A program made the translations under genes and the position numbers. Below are positions 9,097 to 18,888 of a DNA stretch of 64,000 nt, in pieces. The DNA lies in contig JAYQSQ010000011.1 in NCBI GenBank assembly GCA_038146985.1, positions 62,001-126,000 of the forward strand, in the 5' to 3' direction. This stretch comes from JADHLJ01 sp038146985. GTDB lineage: Bacteria; Pseudomonadota; Alphaproteobacteria; Thalassobaculales; Thalassobaculaceae. The stretch's first letter is position 1. Each line of letters begins with the position of its first letter. The notes beneath the pieces were generated by a model that saw nothing but the letters and a program-made list of their open reading frames with translations, had not been told where the DNA came from and did not search any database.

Positions 9097-9225
9097 AGTC
9101 TTTCACCCGGGTCTGAATTTCCTCGTCAAGGCCGGCAGCCTGAGACAGCACGGGTCCGAGCGTCAAGAACCAACCGCCCGGCCCGGCCCACAGCGAAAAC
9201 TGATGGTCGCGGCGATCCCCGCCCT

Positions 9226-12200
9226 GTGCTAACCGATGCGGGCAACGGTTGGAAACGGCACGTGTTCTCCCGGATAGGTATCCTCGTCCTCGAAATCGTG
9301 GGCGTCCTTATGGCCGGTCTGCTCATCGCGGTGCTCGCGCTGGGATGGCGGCTCACGTCCGGACCGATCTCGCTGGATTTCGCGCGCGGGCTGCTGGAGG
9401 ACGCGCTCGCTCCCCGCGATCAGCCGATCACCGTCGAGATCGGCGAGCCGGTTCTGACCTGGAAAGGCTGGACCCGGGTTTTCGACGTCACCATCAACGA
9501 GGTTCGCGTCAGCGGCTATGACGGCGCCTTGGACGCCTGGGCACCATCGGTGCAGGTGCGCCTCTCGGTGCAGGCGCTCGCCGAGGGAATCGCCGCGCCG
9601 GTCCGGATCACCGTGAACCAGCCGAGCATCCATGTCGATTTCGCGCGCGATGCCCAGGCCGGGGGCGCGGCGGTGGACAGCGCCTGGGTCTCCGAGATCA
9701 TCCACCAGATCGCCGGCGCGTCCGGCGACGCCGACCGGCTCTCCTATCTGCGGCTGGTGGAGTTGAACGACGCGACGATAGAAGCGGTGCGCCCAGGCGA
9801 AGACGATCCTGTCGTGCTGCGGCACCTGAACGTGCGGCTCTCGCGGTATCCGGGCGTTCTGCGGATCAACGCGGGCACCGAGCTTGCGCGCGGCGACAAG
9901 GTTGCGCGTGCCGCGTTGGATCTCGACTATGACGATACCGTCCAGGTTATCACCGGCGCCGCGCGGATCGAGAACCTAGCCTTCTCGACCTTGACGGAAG
10001 CCGTTCCCGGCCTAGGCAGCAGGCTGGGTTGGTCCGCACCTTTGGATGCCGATCTCAACTTCGAGATCGGGCCCGGCTGGCAACTGCGCAAGGTCACCGG
10101 TTCGGTCGGCAGCCAGGACGGCGACCTCAGCCTGCCGGACCTATATCCAGACCCGCGAACGCTGGACTCGGTGGCTTTCGAGGTTGCCTACGATGCCACC
10201 TCCGACCGGCTGGATTTCCCATCCTGGAAGCTGCGGCACGGGGATATCAGCGCGTCGGGATCGGCTCAAATCAACGCGCTCCTGTCGGCACCGGTGATCA
10301 CGGCGCAGGGGTCGACCGAGAACTTTCCGGGCGACCGGCTCATGACCTATTGGCCGCCAACCCTGGGGGTCGACGCGAGAGGGTGGATCGAGCGCAATCT
10401 TTCGGGGGGAACGGTTCCGAAAGCCACGGTCGATCTGGAGGTTCGGTTTGATCCATCAGGGGACGCGCCGCCGGTCCTGAACCGGGTGAGCGGCGACATC
10501 GCGTTCCGGAATGTCACCGGGTCGTATTTCCGCCCTTTGCCGCCGGCCACCGAGATCAACGGCCAGGCCGCCTATGATGCGACCAAGTTCGACATCCGGA
10601 TCGATACCGCGAACCTGCAGGACCTGCGGATCGAAAACGCGGTAATCCGCCTGCTCAAGCTCGACACCAACGACCAGATCGCTGAAATCGAGACCGCCGT
10701 GCGGGGGCCACTGCAATCCGCCCTGCGCCTGCTCAACCACAAGTCGCTGGATCTCGGCCGCCATATCAAACTCGATACAAAAAGCGTCACGGGCCTTGCC
10801 GGGACGCGGCTGCGCTTCGCCTTTCCGCTGTTGAACGACCTCAAACTCGCCCAGATCGATTTTGCGGCATCGGCCAATCTCGACGGCGTGGGGATTCCGG
10901 ATATCGCCGCCGGCCAGGCGCTGAGCGGCGGCAAACTGACCCTCGAACTCGACCGCGACAGTCTGCGGATCGACGGCACCGGCACCGTCGCCGGCGCCAG
11001 GGCGGCGCTTACCATGGACGAGGTGTTCACGCCGAACGCGCGCATCCGCACCCGCAAATACCTCAACGGAAGCTTCAAGGCCGATACGATAAAGGCGCTC
11101 GGCCTCCCGGAGTTCATCACCTTGCAGGGCCCGGTGGCCGTGGATGTCGAAACCCTGGATCTCGCGGACGGCACCGGTGAGTTGACGGCGGTGCTCGATC
11201 TGCGGGACGCGCAGCTCGCCATCCCGGCGCTGAAATGGAGCAAGCCCGCCAAATCCGGCGGGCGCATCAGGTTCGCGGTCGACACCAGGGCCGGCCGGGT
11301 CATCCGGCTGCGCTCGGCAAACGTGCTCGCGGCGGATCTCGGCGCCGATCTCGCCGCCGATTTTCGCGCCGATACCGGCGCTCTGGAGCGCGTGAGGTTC
11401 GACCGATTGGTTCTGGGCGACAGCATGATGAACGGGAGCCTGGTGGTCGGCGGGGATGGTCGGATCAGCGTCGTGGTGTCCGGCGACCGCCTCGACATCG
11501 ACCGATTTCTGGGCGACGACGACGCGCCGGCCAAGGCCGGCGGCACGCCCTTTGACGTCAATGCCCGTTTCGAGGAGGTGCAGGTCGGCGCGCTGCCGCC
11601 AATAACCGGAGCGGTCATGACCTTGCGCGACGACGGCGCGCATGCGCGCGACATCCGGCTGGACGGTCGGGTGGGCGAGGAGCCGATCAGCGTCGTCTAT
11701 GCCGCGCGGGAAGAGGCCCGGCGGTTCCAGATCCGGGCTCGGGATGCCGGCCGGGTGCTGCGCGGCTTCGACATGCTGGACTCGATTCAGGACGGCGCGC
11801 TCGACATCACCGGCACCACAACGGGCCGGGGAGAACAGGAGCGCACCCAGATCGATCTGTCGGTAACCGAGTTCGGCTTTCTCAAGGCGCCGGTTCTGGC
11901 TCAGCTTCTGAACGCAGCCTTTCTGCCTGGACTGGTCGATATCCTTCAGGGCAACGGCATTCGTTTTGAGAAGCTGTCGGCCAAGATCGACCTCACCAAG
12001 GACCGCGCCCGCATCGTCGACGCCCTTGCCTTCGGCTCGTCCCTCGGGATTTCGGCAGAGGGCGAGGTCGACCGGAACGCGCGCACGGTCGAGATCAACG
12101 GCATGATTGTGCCGGCCTATGGCCTCAGCCGCCTGATCGATCAGATCCCGATCCTCGGCAAGATCATCACCGGCGGCGAGAAGGAGGGGCTTCTCGCGGC

Positions 12201-12360
12201 GGAGTATCTGGTCGGCGGCAATCTCGACAAGCCGGTCGTCACCGTCAATCCGCTGACGGCGCTTACCCCGGGCTTCCTGCGCGCCCTGATCAGGGCGACG
12301 GGCGAGCCACCTCCCCAGGGCACGGCGGTTCCGGGCCCGGGCGAAGGCCCCAACCGATAG
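9226..12360 (+). CDS. Large AsmA-like / DUF3971 envelope protein
   Basis: This protein of about 1,044 residues has one N-terminal transmembrane helix (VLEIVGVLMAGLLIAVLALG) followed by a very long beta-rich periplasmic region, typical of the DUF3971/AsmA-like C-terminal family (YhdP-related) that bridges the envelope and transports phospholipids in other proteobacteria. The AsmA-like C-terminal signature is seen near the end (FLKAPVLAQLLNAAFLPGL, then GLSRLIDQIPILGKI). The frame is open back to 9052, but GTG 9226 (VLTDAGNGW) or GTG 9262 is preferred because the upstream stretch is basic and overlaps glnE. Start uncertain by about 40 codons. Confidence 0.85.
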   Translation: MLTDAGNGWKRHVFSRIGILVLEIVGVLMAGLLIAVLALGWRLTSGPISLDFARGLLEDALAPRDQPITVEIGEPVLTWKGWTRVFDVTINEVRVSGYDGALDAWAPSVQVRLSVQALAEGIAAPVRITVNQPSIHVDFARDAQAGGAAVDSAWVSEIIHQIAGASGDADRLSYLRLVELNDATIEAVRPGEDDPVVLRHLNVRLSRYPGVLRINAGTELARGDKVARAALDLDYDDTVQVITGAARIENLAFSTLTEAVPGLGSRLGWSAPLDADLNFEIGPGWQLRKVTGSVGSQDGDLSLPDLYPDPRTLDSVAFEVAYDATSDRLDFPSWKLRHGDISASGSAQINALLSAPVITAQGSTENFPGDRLMTYWPPTLGVDARGWIERNLSGGTVPKATVDLEVRFDPSGDAPPVLNRVSGDIAFRNVTGSYFRPLPPATEINGQAAYDATKFDIRIDTANLQDLRIENAVIRLLKLDTNDQIAEIETAVRGPLQSALRLLNHKSLDLGRHIKLDTKSVTGLAGTRLRFAFPLLNDLKLAQIDFAASANLDGVGIPDIAAGQALSGGKLTLELDRDSLRIDGTGTVAGARAALTMDEVFTPNARIRTRKYLNGSFKADTIKALGLPEFITLQGPVAVDVETLDLADGTGELTAVLDLRDAQLAIPALKWSKPAKSGGRIRFAVDTRAGRVIRLRSANVLAADLGADLAADFRADTGALERVRFDRLVLGDSMMNGSLVVGGDGRISVVVSGDRLDIDRFLGDDDAPAKAGGTPFDVNARFEEVQVGALPPITGAVMTLRDDGAHARDIRLDGRVGEEPISVVYAAREEARRFQIRARDAGRVLRGFDMLDSIQDGALDITGTTTGRGEQERTQIDLSVTEFGFLKAPVLAQLLNAAFLPGLVDILQGNGIRFEKLSAKIDLTKDRARIVDALAFGSSLGISAEGEVDRNARTVEINGMIVPAYGLSRLIDQIPILGKIITGGEKEGLLAAEYLVGGNLDKPVVTVNPLTALTPGFLRALIRATGEPPPQGTAVPGPGEGPNR

Positions 12361-12384
12361 CCGGTCGGGTTCGCGGTCGGAGCC

Positions 12385-13638
12385 TCAGACCACCCGAAGC
12401 AGCGCGTGGCGCTTGCGTCCCGAGGAGAGCTTGATGACGCCGTCGGCACCGATATCGGCGGGGCCGAGCTTCAGGTCGTCATCGTTTACCGCCTTGTCGT
12501 TCACCTTGGCGCCATTGTTCTTGATCAGCCGCCGCGCCTCGCCGTTCGAGGTCACCAGATCCGCCTTGCGGAGCGCCTCGACCACCCAAAGACCGCCGTC
12601 GATATCCGCCCGTGCCACCTCGAAGGTCGGCAGCGCCTCGCCGATGGTGCCTTCCTCGAAGGTCTTGCGCGCGGTCTCGGCCGCTTCCAGCGCCGCCGCC
12701 TCGCCGTGGCACAGCTTGGTCGCCTCGTCGGCGAGGATCTTCTTGGCGTCGTTCAACGCGCTGCCTTCAAGCTTCTCCAGGCGCTGGATTTCCTCCAGCG
12801 GAAGCTCGGTGAACAGACGCAGGAACTTGCCCATGTCGCCGTCGTCGGTGTTGCGCCAGAACTGCCAGAAATCGTAAGCGCTCAACCGGTCCGCGTTGAG
12901 CCAGATCGCGCCCTGGGCGGTCTTGCCCATCTTGGCGCCCGACGAGGTCGTGACCAGCGGGGTGGTCAGTCCGAATATGGTCTGCTGGTCGACCCGGCGC
13001 GCGAGCTCGACGCCGTTCACGATATTGCCCCACTGGTCCGAGCCGCCCATCTGCAACGCGCAGCCATAGCGCCGGCGCAGCTCCAGGAAGTCGTAGGCCT
13101 GCAGGATCATGTAATTGAATTCCAGGAACGACAGCGGCTGCTCGCGTTCGAGCCGCAGCCTGACGCTGTCGAAGGACAGCATCCGGTTGACCGAGAAATG
13201 CCGTCCGTACTTCCTCAGAAACGGGATGTACTGGAGACCCGACAGCCATTCGTCGTTGTCGCACATCACCGCGTCGGTGGGACCGTCGCCGAAGGTGAGG
13301 TATTTCTCGAAGACCTTCCGGATGCCGTTCTTGTTGTGCTCGATATCCTCGTCGCTCAGCAACTGGCGCATGTCGTCCTTGCCGGACGGATCACCGATCT
13401 TGGTGGTCCCGCCGCCCATCAGCACGATCGGCTTGTGCCCCGATTTCTGCAGGTGCCGCAGCATCATGATCTGCACCAGACTGCCGACATGCAGGCTGTC
13501 GGCGGTGCAGTCGAAGCCGATATACGCGGTGATGGCCTTGTTGGTCATGGTCGCGTCGAGTTCGGCGGCATCCGTCACCTGGTGGATGAAGCCGCGGTCG
13601 TCCATGATGCGCATGAACGACGAGGAGAAGCTGGACAT
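12385..13638 (-). CDS. tyrS: Tyrosyl-tRNA synthetase
   Basis: This 417-residue class I synthetase charges tRNA-Tyr. HVGS in CTADSLHVGSLV is the HIGH-type motif, QMGGSDQWGNI is the tyrosine-pocket signature and GAKMGKT is the KMSKS-type loop (KMGKT, as in many bacterial TyrRS). A C-terminal S4 domain (ARRLIKNNGAKVNDKAV) binds the tRNA. The ATG at 13638 gives MSSFSSSFMRIMDDRGF; a start at MRIMDDR is also possible. It is divergent from anmK. Confidence 0.96.
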   Translation of the reverse strand: MSSFSSSFMRIMDDRGFIHQVTDAAELDATMTNKAITAYIGFDCTADSLHVGSLVQIMMLRHLQKSGHKPIVLMGGGTTKIGDPSGKDDMRQLLSDEDIEHNKNGIRKVFEKYLTFGDGPTDAVMCDNDEWLSGLQYIPFLRKYGRHFSVNRMLSFDSVRLRLEREQPLSFLEFNYMILQAYDFLELRRRYGCALQMGGSDQWGNIVNGVELARRVDQQTIFGLTTPLVTTSSGAKMGKTAQGAIWLNADRLSAYDFWQFWRNTDDGDMGKFLRLFTELPLEEIQRLEKLEGSALNDAKKILADEATKLCHGEAAALEAAETARKTFEEGTIGEALPTFEVARADIDGGLWVVEALRKADLVTSNGEARRLIKNNGAKVNDKAVNDDDLKLGPADIGADGVIKLSSGRKRHALLRVV

Positions 13639-13782
13639 GGCCTTGTGCCTCGCGTTTTACCGGAATTTCGGGGAGCCGGATGTAGCACGACGCCCCCCAT
13701 GCCTCAACATTCTCTCGCGACCGCTCCTTGCCGGCCGGCGGCACGAGTTGACGGCAACCGGCGCGCTGTCTAATCAGGCGGC

Positions 13783-14871
13783 ATGGCGAACAGGATCTGG
13801 ACCGCGATCGGCTTGATGAGCGGGACCTCGATGGACGGGGTCGACGCCGCCGTGATCGCCACCGACGGAGAGGCGGCGCTGGAAGCGGGGCCTCATCTCA
13901 CCATACCCTACGAGCCGGCATTCCGTGAAAGCCTGCGCGGGCTGATCGCCGGCAAGGGGGATGTCGCGGTGGTCGAAGCGGACCTCACGCGTCGCCACGC
14001 CGAGGCCGTGACGGCGCTGCTCGACACGGCGGGGATGCAGCCCGGGCAGATCGACGTCATCGGCTTTCATGGTCACACCATTCTGCACAATCCCGCCGAC
14101 GGCCATACCTGGCAGATCGGTGACGGCGCCCGACTGGCCGAGGAGACCGGCATCGATGTGGTCTTCGACTTGCGCGCCGCCGATGTCGCCGGCGGCGGAC
14201 AGGGCGCGCCGCTGGCGCCGGTCTTTCACCGCGCCCTGTCGGCGCGGATGGCGCGGCCGCTCGGCGTTTTGAACATCGGCGGGGTAGCCAACCTCACCTG
14301 GATCGGGGACGGCGAGACGGATCTGCTGGGCTTCGATACCGGTCCTGGGAACGCGCTGATCGACGATTGGGTCAAACGGCATACCGGCGACCCCTTCGAC
14401 CGCGACGGCGCGCTGGCCGCATCCGGGCGCGCCTCGCCGGTCAAGCTCGCCAGGCTTTTGACCCATCCATACTTCAAGAAAAAGCCGCCCAAGTCGCTGG
14501 ACCGGGACGATTTCTCCGGCTTCGCGGCACCCGTCCTCGACAGCATGCCGGCGGCGGACGGCGCCGCCTTGCTGACGACGTTCACGGTCGAGTCCATCGC
14601 CCAGTCCGCAAGCCTTGTGCCGCAGGCCCCAAGGCAGTGGATCGTGGTCGGCGGCGGCCGGCATAACGGCGCGATCATGGCCGGTTTGCGAACCCGTCTC
14701 GAAGGCGAGATCCTGACCGGCGAGGATGCCGGCTGGTCCGGCGACGCGGTCGAGGCGCAGGCCTTTGCCTATATGGCGGTGCGTTCCCGTCTCGGCCTGC
14801 CGATCAGCTATCCGGGAACCACTGGCGTGCCGGAACCGATGACCGGCGGCGTATTCGCGCCCAAGCCCTGA
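13783..14871 (+). CDS. anmK: Anhydro-N-acetylmuramic acid kinase
   Basis: This 362-residue enzyme converts anhydro-MurNAc to MurNAc-6-phosphate during peptidoglycan recycling. GLMSGTSMDGVDAAV near the N-terminus, GFHGHTI, LNIGGVANLT, GFDTGPGNALIDDW and a late VVGGGRHNG motif give a full AnmK fingerprint. The arrangement divergent from tyrS is common in alphaproteobacteria. Its length is normal for the family. Confidence 0.95.
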   Translation: MANRIWTAIGLMSGTSMDGVDAAVIATDGEAALEAGPHLTIPYEPAFRESLRGLIAGKGDVAVVEADLTRRHAEAVTALLDTAGMQPGQIDVIGFHGHTILHNPADGHTWQIGDGARLAEETGIDVVFDLRAADVAGGGQGAPLAPVFHRALSARMARPLGVLNIGGVANLTWIGDGETDLLGFDTGPGNALIDDWVKRHTGDPFDRDGALAASGRASPVKLARLLTHPYFKKKPPKSLDRDDFSGFAAPVLDSMPAADGAALLTTFTVESIAQSASLVPQAPRQWIVVGGGRHNGAIMAGLRTRLEGEILTGEDAGWSGDAVEAQAFAYMAVRSRLGLPISYPGTTGVPEPMTGGVFAPKP

Positions 14872-14969
14872 CCCGGCGACATGCGGCAATATTGCGCAGC
14901 CAATTCGTCCCCGGTACCTTCCGCCAAAATCAACGATGCGGGGCCCGAGCCCCGCGCGGGAGGAAATCG

Positions 14970-16595
14970 ATGAGCGGCCATCCCTTCGAGACCGATCTGG
15001 ACAAGAATCCGGCGAATTACGTGCCGCTGACGCCGCTCTCCTTCCTGGCCCGCACGGCGGCGGTATTTCCGACCCGCACCTCGGTGATTCATGGCGACCA
15101 GCGCTTCACCTGGGCCGAGACGCGCGAGCGCTGCCACCGCCTCGCCTCGGCGCTCGCCCGGCATGGCATCGGCAAGGGCGATACGGTCACGGTGATGGCG
15201 CCGAACGTGCCGCCGTCCTTCGAGGCGACCTTCGGCGTGCCGATGACCGGCGCGGTGCTGAATGCGATGAACACCCGCCTGGATGCGCCGACCATCGCCT
15301 TCATCCTGAACCATGGCGAGGCCAAGGCGCTGATCACCGATACCGAATTCGCGCCGGTGATCAGGCAGGCCTTGGCGGAGCTGGGACGCGAGATCCTGGT
15401 CATCGACTATGCCGACCCCACCGTCACCGGCGGCGAGCGGCTGGGTTCCATCGAATACGAGGATTTTCTGGCGAGCGGCGACCCGGCATTCGAAGTCGTT
15501 ATGCCGGCCTCGGAATGGGATGCGCTGGCGCTCAACTACACATCGGGAACCACCGGCAATCCCAAGGGCGTGGTCTATCACCATCGCGGCGCCTATCTGA
15601 ACGCGATCGGCAACAGCACCGTCTGGGGCATGAAGAAGCATCCGATCTATCTCTGGACCCTGCCGATGTCCCATTGCAACGGCTGGTGCTTCCCCTGGAC
15701 CATCACCATGCTCGGCGGCACCCATGTCTGCCTGCGCCGGGTTGAGGCCAAGCCGATCAACGATGCCATCGCCGACCACAAGGTCAGCCACATGTGCGGC
15801 GCGCCGGTGGTCATGAACATGCTGCTGAACGCCCCAGCCGAAGCGAGGCGCGAGTGGGATCATCCGCTGGCGATGATGACCGCCGGCGCCGCCCCACCCG
15901 CCGCCGTGATCGAAGGGATGGAGGCCAAGGGCGTCTCGATCACCCATGTCTATGGCCTGACCGAGGTCTATGGCCCGGTGACGGTGTGCGAATGGCATGA
16001 CGAGTGGAACGCGCTGTCCATCACCGATCAGGCGGAATTGAAATCCCGCCAGGGCGTGCGCTATCCGGTTCTGGAAGGCCTGATGGTCGCCAATCCCGAC
16101 ACGCTTGAGCCGGTGCCGAGCGACGGCGAGACCATGGGCGAAGTGATGATGCGCGGCAATGTGGTGATGAAGGGGTATCTCAAGAATTCCACGGCCACCG
16201 AGGAAGCCTTCAAGGGCGGCTGGTTCCACACCGGCGATCTCGGCGTGATGCACCCCTCGGGCTATATCGAGCTCAAGGATCGCTCCAAGGACATCATCAT
16301 CTCCGGCGGCGAGAATATCAGCACCATCGAGGTCGAGGGCGTGCTGTTCCGCCACCCCCAGGTGCTGGAGGCCGCCGTGGTCGCGCGCCCGGACGAGAAA
16401 TGGGGCGAGACTCCCTGCGCCTTTGTCACCCTCAAGCCCGGCGCCACCATCGACGCGGCCGGCCTGATCGCCTATTGCCGCGACAACATGGCTCATTTCA
16501 AGGCCCCGAAGACCGTGGTGTTCGGCGAGCTGCCCAAAACCTCCACCGGCAAGGTGCAGAAGTTCACCCTGCGGGACCGGGCGAAGGCGCTTTAG
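14970..16595 (+). CDS. Acyl-CoA synthetase, AMP-forming
   Basis: This 541-residue ANL-superfamily ligase should activate a carboxylic acid to its CoA thioester with ATP. YTSGTTGNPKGVVYHHRG is the P-loop, YGLTEVYGP is the adenylate motif, WFHTGDLGVMHPSGYIEL holds the hinge Asp, and PKTSTGKVQKF carries the catalytic Lys. The sequence resembles the 3-methylmercaptopropionate-CoA ligase (DmdB)/medium-chain group, but the substrate cannot be read from sequence. Start: the ATG at 14970 after GGGAGGAAATCG. It lies about 100 bases downstream of anmK on the same strand; operon membership is unclear. Confidence 0.9.
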   Translation: MSGHPFETDLDKNPANYVPLTPLSFLARTAAVFPTRTSVIHGDQRFTWAETRERCHRLASALARHGIGKGDTVTVMAPNVPPSFEATFGVPMTGAVLNAMNTRLDAPTIAFILNHGEAKALITDTEFAPVIRQALAELGREILVIDYADPTVTGGERLGSIEYEDFLASGDPAFEVVMPASEWDALALNYTSGTTGNPKGVVYHHRGAYLNAIGNSTVWGMKKHPIYLWTLPMSHCNGWCFPWTITMLGGTHVCLRRVEAKPINDAIADHKVSHMCGAPVVMNMLLNAPAEARREWDHPLAMMTAGAAPPAAVIEGMEAKGVSITHVYGLTEVYGPVTVCEWHDEWNALSITDQAELKSRQGVRYPVLEGLMVANPDTLEPVPSDGETMGEVMMRGNVVMKGYLKNSTATEEAFKGGWFHTGDLGVMHPSGYIELKDRSKDIIISGGENISTIEVEGVLFRHPQVLEAAVVARPDEKWGETPCAFVTLKPGATIDAAGLIAYCRDNMAHFKAPKTVVFGELPKTSTGKVQKFTLRDRAKAL

Positions 16596-17196
16596 GGGAC
16601 GGCCCTTCTCTAACCTCTCCCGTCGCCCTGGCGAACGGCAGGGCATGGGATAAATCTGCCCAACCACACATTGATCCGTCGTCCCCGCGCAGGCGGGGAC
16701 CTCAGACAACCCGCAAAATCCTGTACCGCGCATCCAGATCCGCCGAGGCCCCCGCCTGCGCGAGGGCGACGGTGAAGATTTTTCAGATCTACACAAAACC
16801 GTCACCCCGCGCTTGACGCGGGGCCGAAGCCTGAGGCGGCGGCGACTGAGAGATGGCGGATCACGTCCGATCGCTTGTTCCAATGATCCACGACCCGTCA
16901 CGTTGAGACTTCTCAGGCGTCGGCCCCGACCTGCGTCGGGGATACGGGAGGAGATTTGCTGAGACAAAACTCGCGCGGAGAGCACCTACATCAAAAATTG
17001 TCGTTCCCGCGCAGGCGACGGCAATTTTTGATTTCGGCTCGCAAAGATCCACGTATCCCCGACGCAGGTCGGGGATACGGGAGGAAAGGTGGATTGATGA
17101 CCTCCTCGAGTCCCCCCATTGCCCCGCTCCCTCCGATCCGCCAAACTTCACCCCTCCCGGCGCGGTCGCGCCGGCCATCCAGCACGGAGTCTTCCC
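16596..17196. repeat. 600-base gene-free stretch packed with REP-like palindromes
   Basis: I see no convincing gene here. The stretch holds at least five palindromes: GTCCCCGC-GCAG-GCGGGGAC (16681-16700), CCCCGCG-CTTGA-CGCGGGG (about 16805-16823), CCCCGAC-CTGC-GTCGGGG (16924-16941), a CAAAAATTG/CAATTTTTG inverted pair (16992-17000 and 17022-17030) around a degenerate GC palindrome, and an 11-bp-arm palindrome with GTATCCCCGAC (17053-17078). Together they form a mosaic cluster of short intergenic repeats. Confidence 0.75.
17053..17078. repeat. REP-like palindrome, GTATCCCCGAC family
   Basis: The two 11-base arms GTATCCCCGAC and GTCGGGGATAC are perfect complements separated by GCAG. Related copies with the same CCCCGAC...GTCGGGG core lie at 16924-16941, 60101-60122 and 60223-60240, all between genes. 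The repeated core in different intergenic contexts marks a dispersed element. Confidence 0.75.
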
Positions 17197-18828
17197 ATGC
17201 CTGTCATGACCGGCGGCCAGGCGGTCGCGAGAGCGCTGATCGATAACGGCGTCGATACGATCTTCGGCATTCCGGGGGTCCAACTCGACCCGCTCTATGA
17301 CGCCTTCTATGAGCGCCGGAACAACCTGAAGGTGTGGCACACGCGGCACGAGCAGGGGGCGGCCTTCATGGCGATGGGCTATGCCCAGGCGACCGGGCGG
17401 ACCGGGGTGTTCGCGATCGTGCCGGGCCCGGGGCTGCTGAACGCGATGACGGCGGTGATCACCGCGAATTCGGCGAACCAGCCGGTGCTCGGGATCACCG
17501 GGCAGATCCCCTCGCATCAGATCGGCATGAATTACGGCATCGCTCACGAGGTGAAGGATCAGCTCGCCATGAGCCGGGGCGTGGTCGACTGGGCCGAGCG
17601 GGCGAACGTGCCGGCGGATGTGCCGGCGCTGCTGGATGCCGCCTTCGTGCATTGCCATTCCGGGCGCAACAAGGCGGCGATCTTCGAAATGGCGCCGGAC
17701 CAGTATCTCGCCAAGGGAGAGGTCGAACCATTGCCCGCCGCGAAACCAAGGCCGGCGCCGGAGCCGGAAGCGGACAAGGTTGCCGACGCGGCCAAGCGCC
17801 TGCACGGCGCCAAGCGCCCGATCATCCTGGTTGGCGGCGGCGTGGTCGGGGCCGAGGCGGAGCTTAAGGCGGTCGCGGAAAAGCTCGGCGCGCCGGTGGT
17901 GATGTCGCCAAGCGGGCGCGGCGTGCTCTCGGACGAGCACGAGCTTGCCTTCAACCAGCTTGCCGGACAGCGGCTCTGGGGCGACGCGGATGTGGCGCTG
18001 ATCGTCGGGCGCCGGTTCTCGACTCCGGGCCTCGCCTGGGGACGGGCCGGCGAAGTTGAGCTGGTACGCATCGACATCGACCCGACCCAGATCGTCAAGC
18101 CCCGCAAGTCCGACGTGGCCCTGCTGACCTCCGCCAAAATAGGGCTCGCGCGTCTGGACGCGGCCCTGGGCGGGCTCGGGCCGCGCCAGACCGCGCTGTG
18201 GGACGGCGCCGATGCGGTACGCCGGGAGATCGCCGAGCAGCTTGACGGGCTGGAGCCGCTGTCGGGCTACAACCGGGCGGTACGGGCCGCCCTGCCGCGC
18301 GACGGGATGCTGTTCGCCGACGTGACCCGCTTCACGGTTTTCAGCCGCTTCGGCATGCCGTTCTATCAGCCGCGCAGCTTCTTCATGCCCGGCTTCCAGG
18401 CGACCCTCGGCTGGAGCTACCCGGCCGCCCTCGGCGCCAAGGTCGGGGCGCCGGACCGCAAGGTGATCGCCACCGTCGGCGACGGCGGTTTCGGCTTCAC
18501 CATGCAGGAACTGGCGACGGCGGTGCTGCACAATATCCCGGTCACGGTGGTGGTCTTCGACAACAGCGCCTACGGCAATGTGAAGACCATCCAGGCGAAC
18601 CAGTTCGGCGGCCGCCACATCGCTGTCGATCTCGCCAACCCGGATTGGGTGAAGATGGCCGAATCCTTCGGCATGAAGGGTGAGAAAGCCGAGAGCGAGG
18701 CGCAATTGGAAGAAGTGCTCTCCCGTCACCTTGCGATGGACAAGCCGAGCCTGATCACCGTCCCGGTGGGCGAAATGCCCAATGTCTGGAGCCTGGTCCG
18801 CCGCCCACCCTCGGCCGGAGGCGGGTGA
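17197..18828 (+). CDS. Thiamine pyrophosphate-dependent enzyme, acetolactate synthase-like large subunit
   Basis: This 543-residue protein has the three-domain TPP enzyme layout. The N-terminal Pyr domain carries the catalytic Glu in TRHEQGAAFMA. The central domain is Rossmann-like (RPIILVGGGVVGAEAELKA). The C-terminal PP domain carries the cofactor motif GDGGFGFTMQEL with VVFDNSAYGN. Homologues are annotated as acetolactate synthase-like or thiamine pyrophosphate-binding protein; no small regulatory subunit follows, so a biosynthetic IlvB role is unlikely, and the substrate is unknown. The ATG at 17197 (MPVMTGGQAVA) is chosen over the longer frame that runs into the repeat cluster. Confidence 0.88.
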   Translation: MPVMTGGQAVARALIDNGVDTIFGIPGVQLDPLYDAFYERRNNLKVWHTRHEQGAAFMAMGYAQATGRTGVFAIVPGPGLLNAMTAVITANSANQPVLGITGQIPSHQIGMNYGIAHEVKDQLAMSRGVVDWAERANVPADVPALLDAAFVHCHSGRNKAAIFEMAPDQYLAKGEVEPLPAAKPRPAPEPEADKVADAAKRLHGAKRPIILVGGGVVGAEAELKAVAEKLGAPVVMSPSGRGVLSDEHELAFNQLAGQRLWGDADVALIVGRRFSTPGLAWGRAGEVELVRIDIDPTQIVKPRKSDVALLTSAKIGLARLDAALGGLGPRQTALWDGADAVRREIAEQLDGLEPLSGYNRAVRAALPRDGMLFADVTRFTVFSRFGMPFYQPRSFFMPGFQATLGWSYPAALGAKVGAPDRKVIATVGDGGFGFTMQELATAVLHNIPVTVVVFDNSAYGNVKTIQANQFGGRHIAVDLANPDWVKMAESFGMKGEKAESEAQLEEVLSRHLAMDKPSLITVPVGEMPNVWSLVRRPPSAGGG

Positions 18829-18888
18829 ATGGGCGCGACCCTGGTCCTGACCGTGGTTCCGAGGACCATCGCCCGACGGACGCGCGGG

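Noticed and set aside
14808..18729. Two long minus-strand ORFs (725 and 622 residues) opposite the acyl-CoA synthetase and TPP-enzyme genes
   Set aside because: Shadows of real plus-strand genes that run through the repeat cluster; no recognisable domains.
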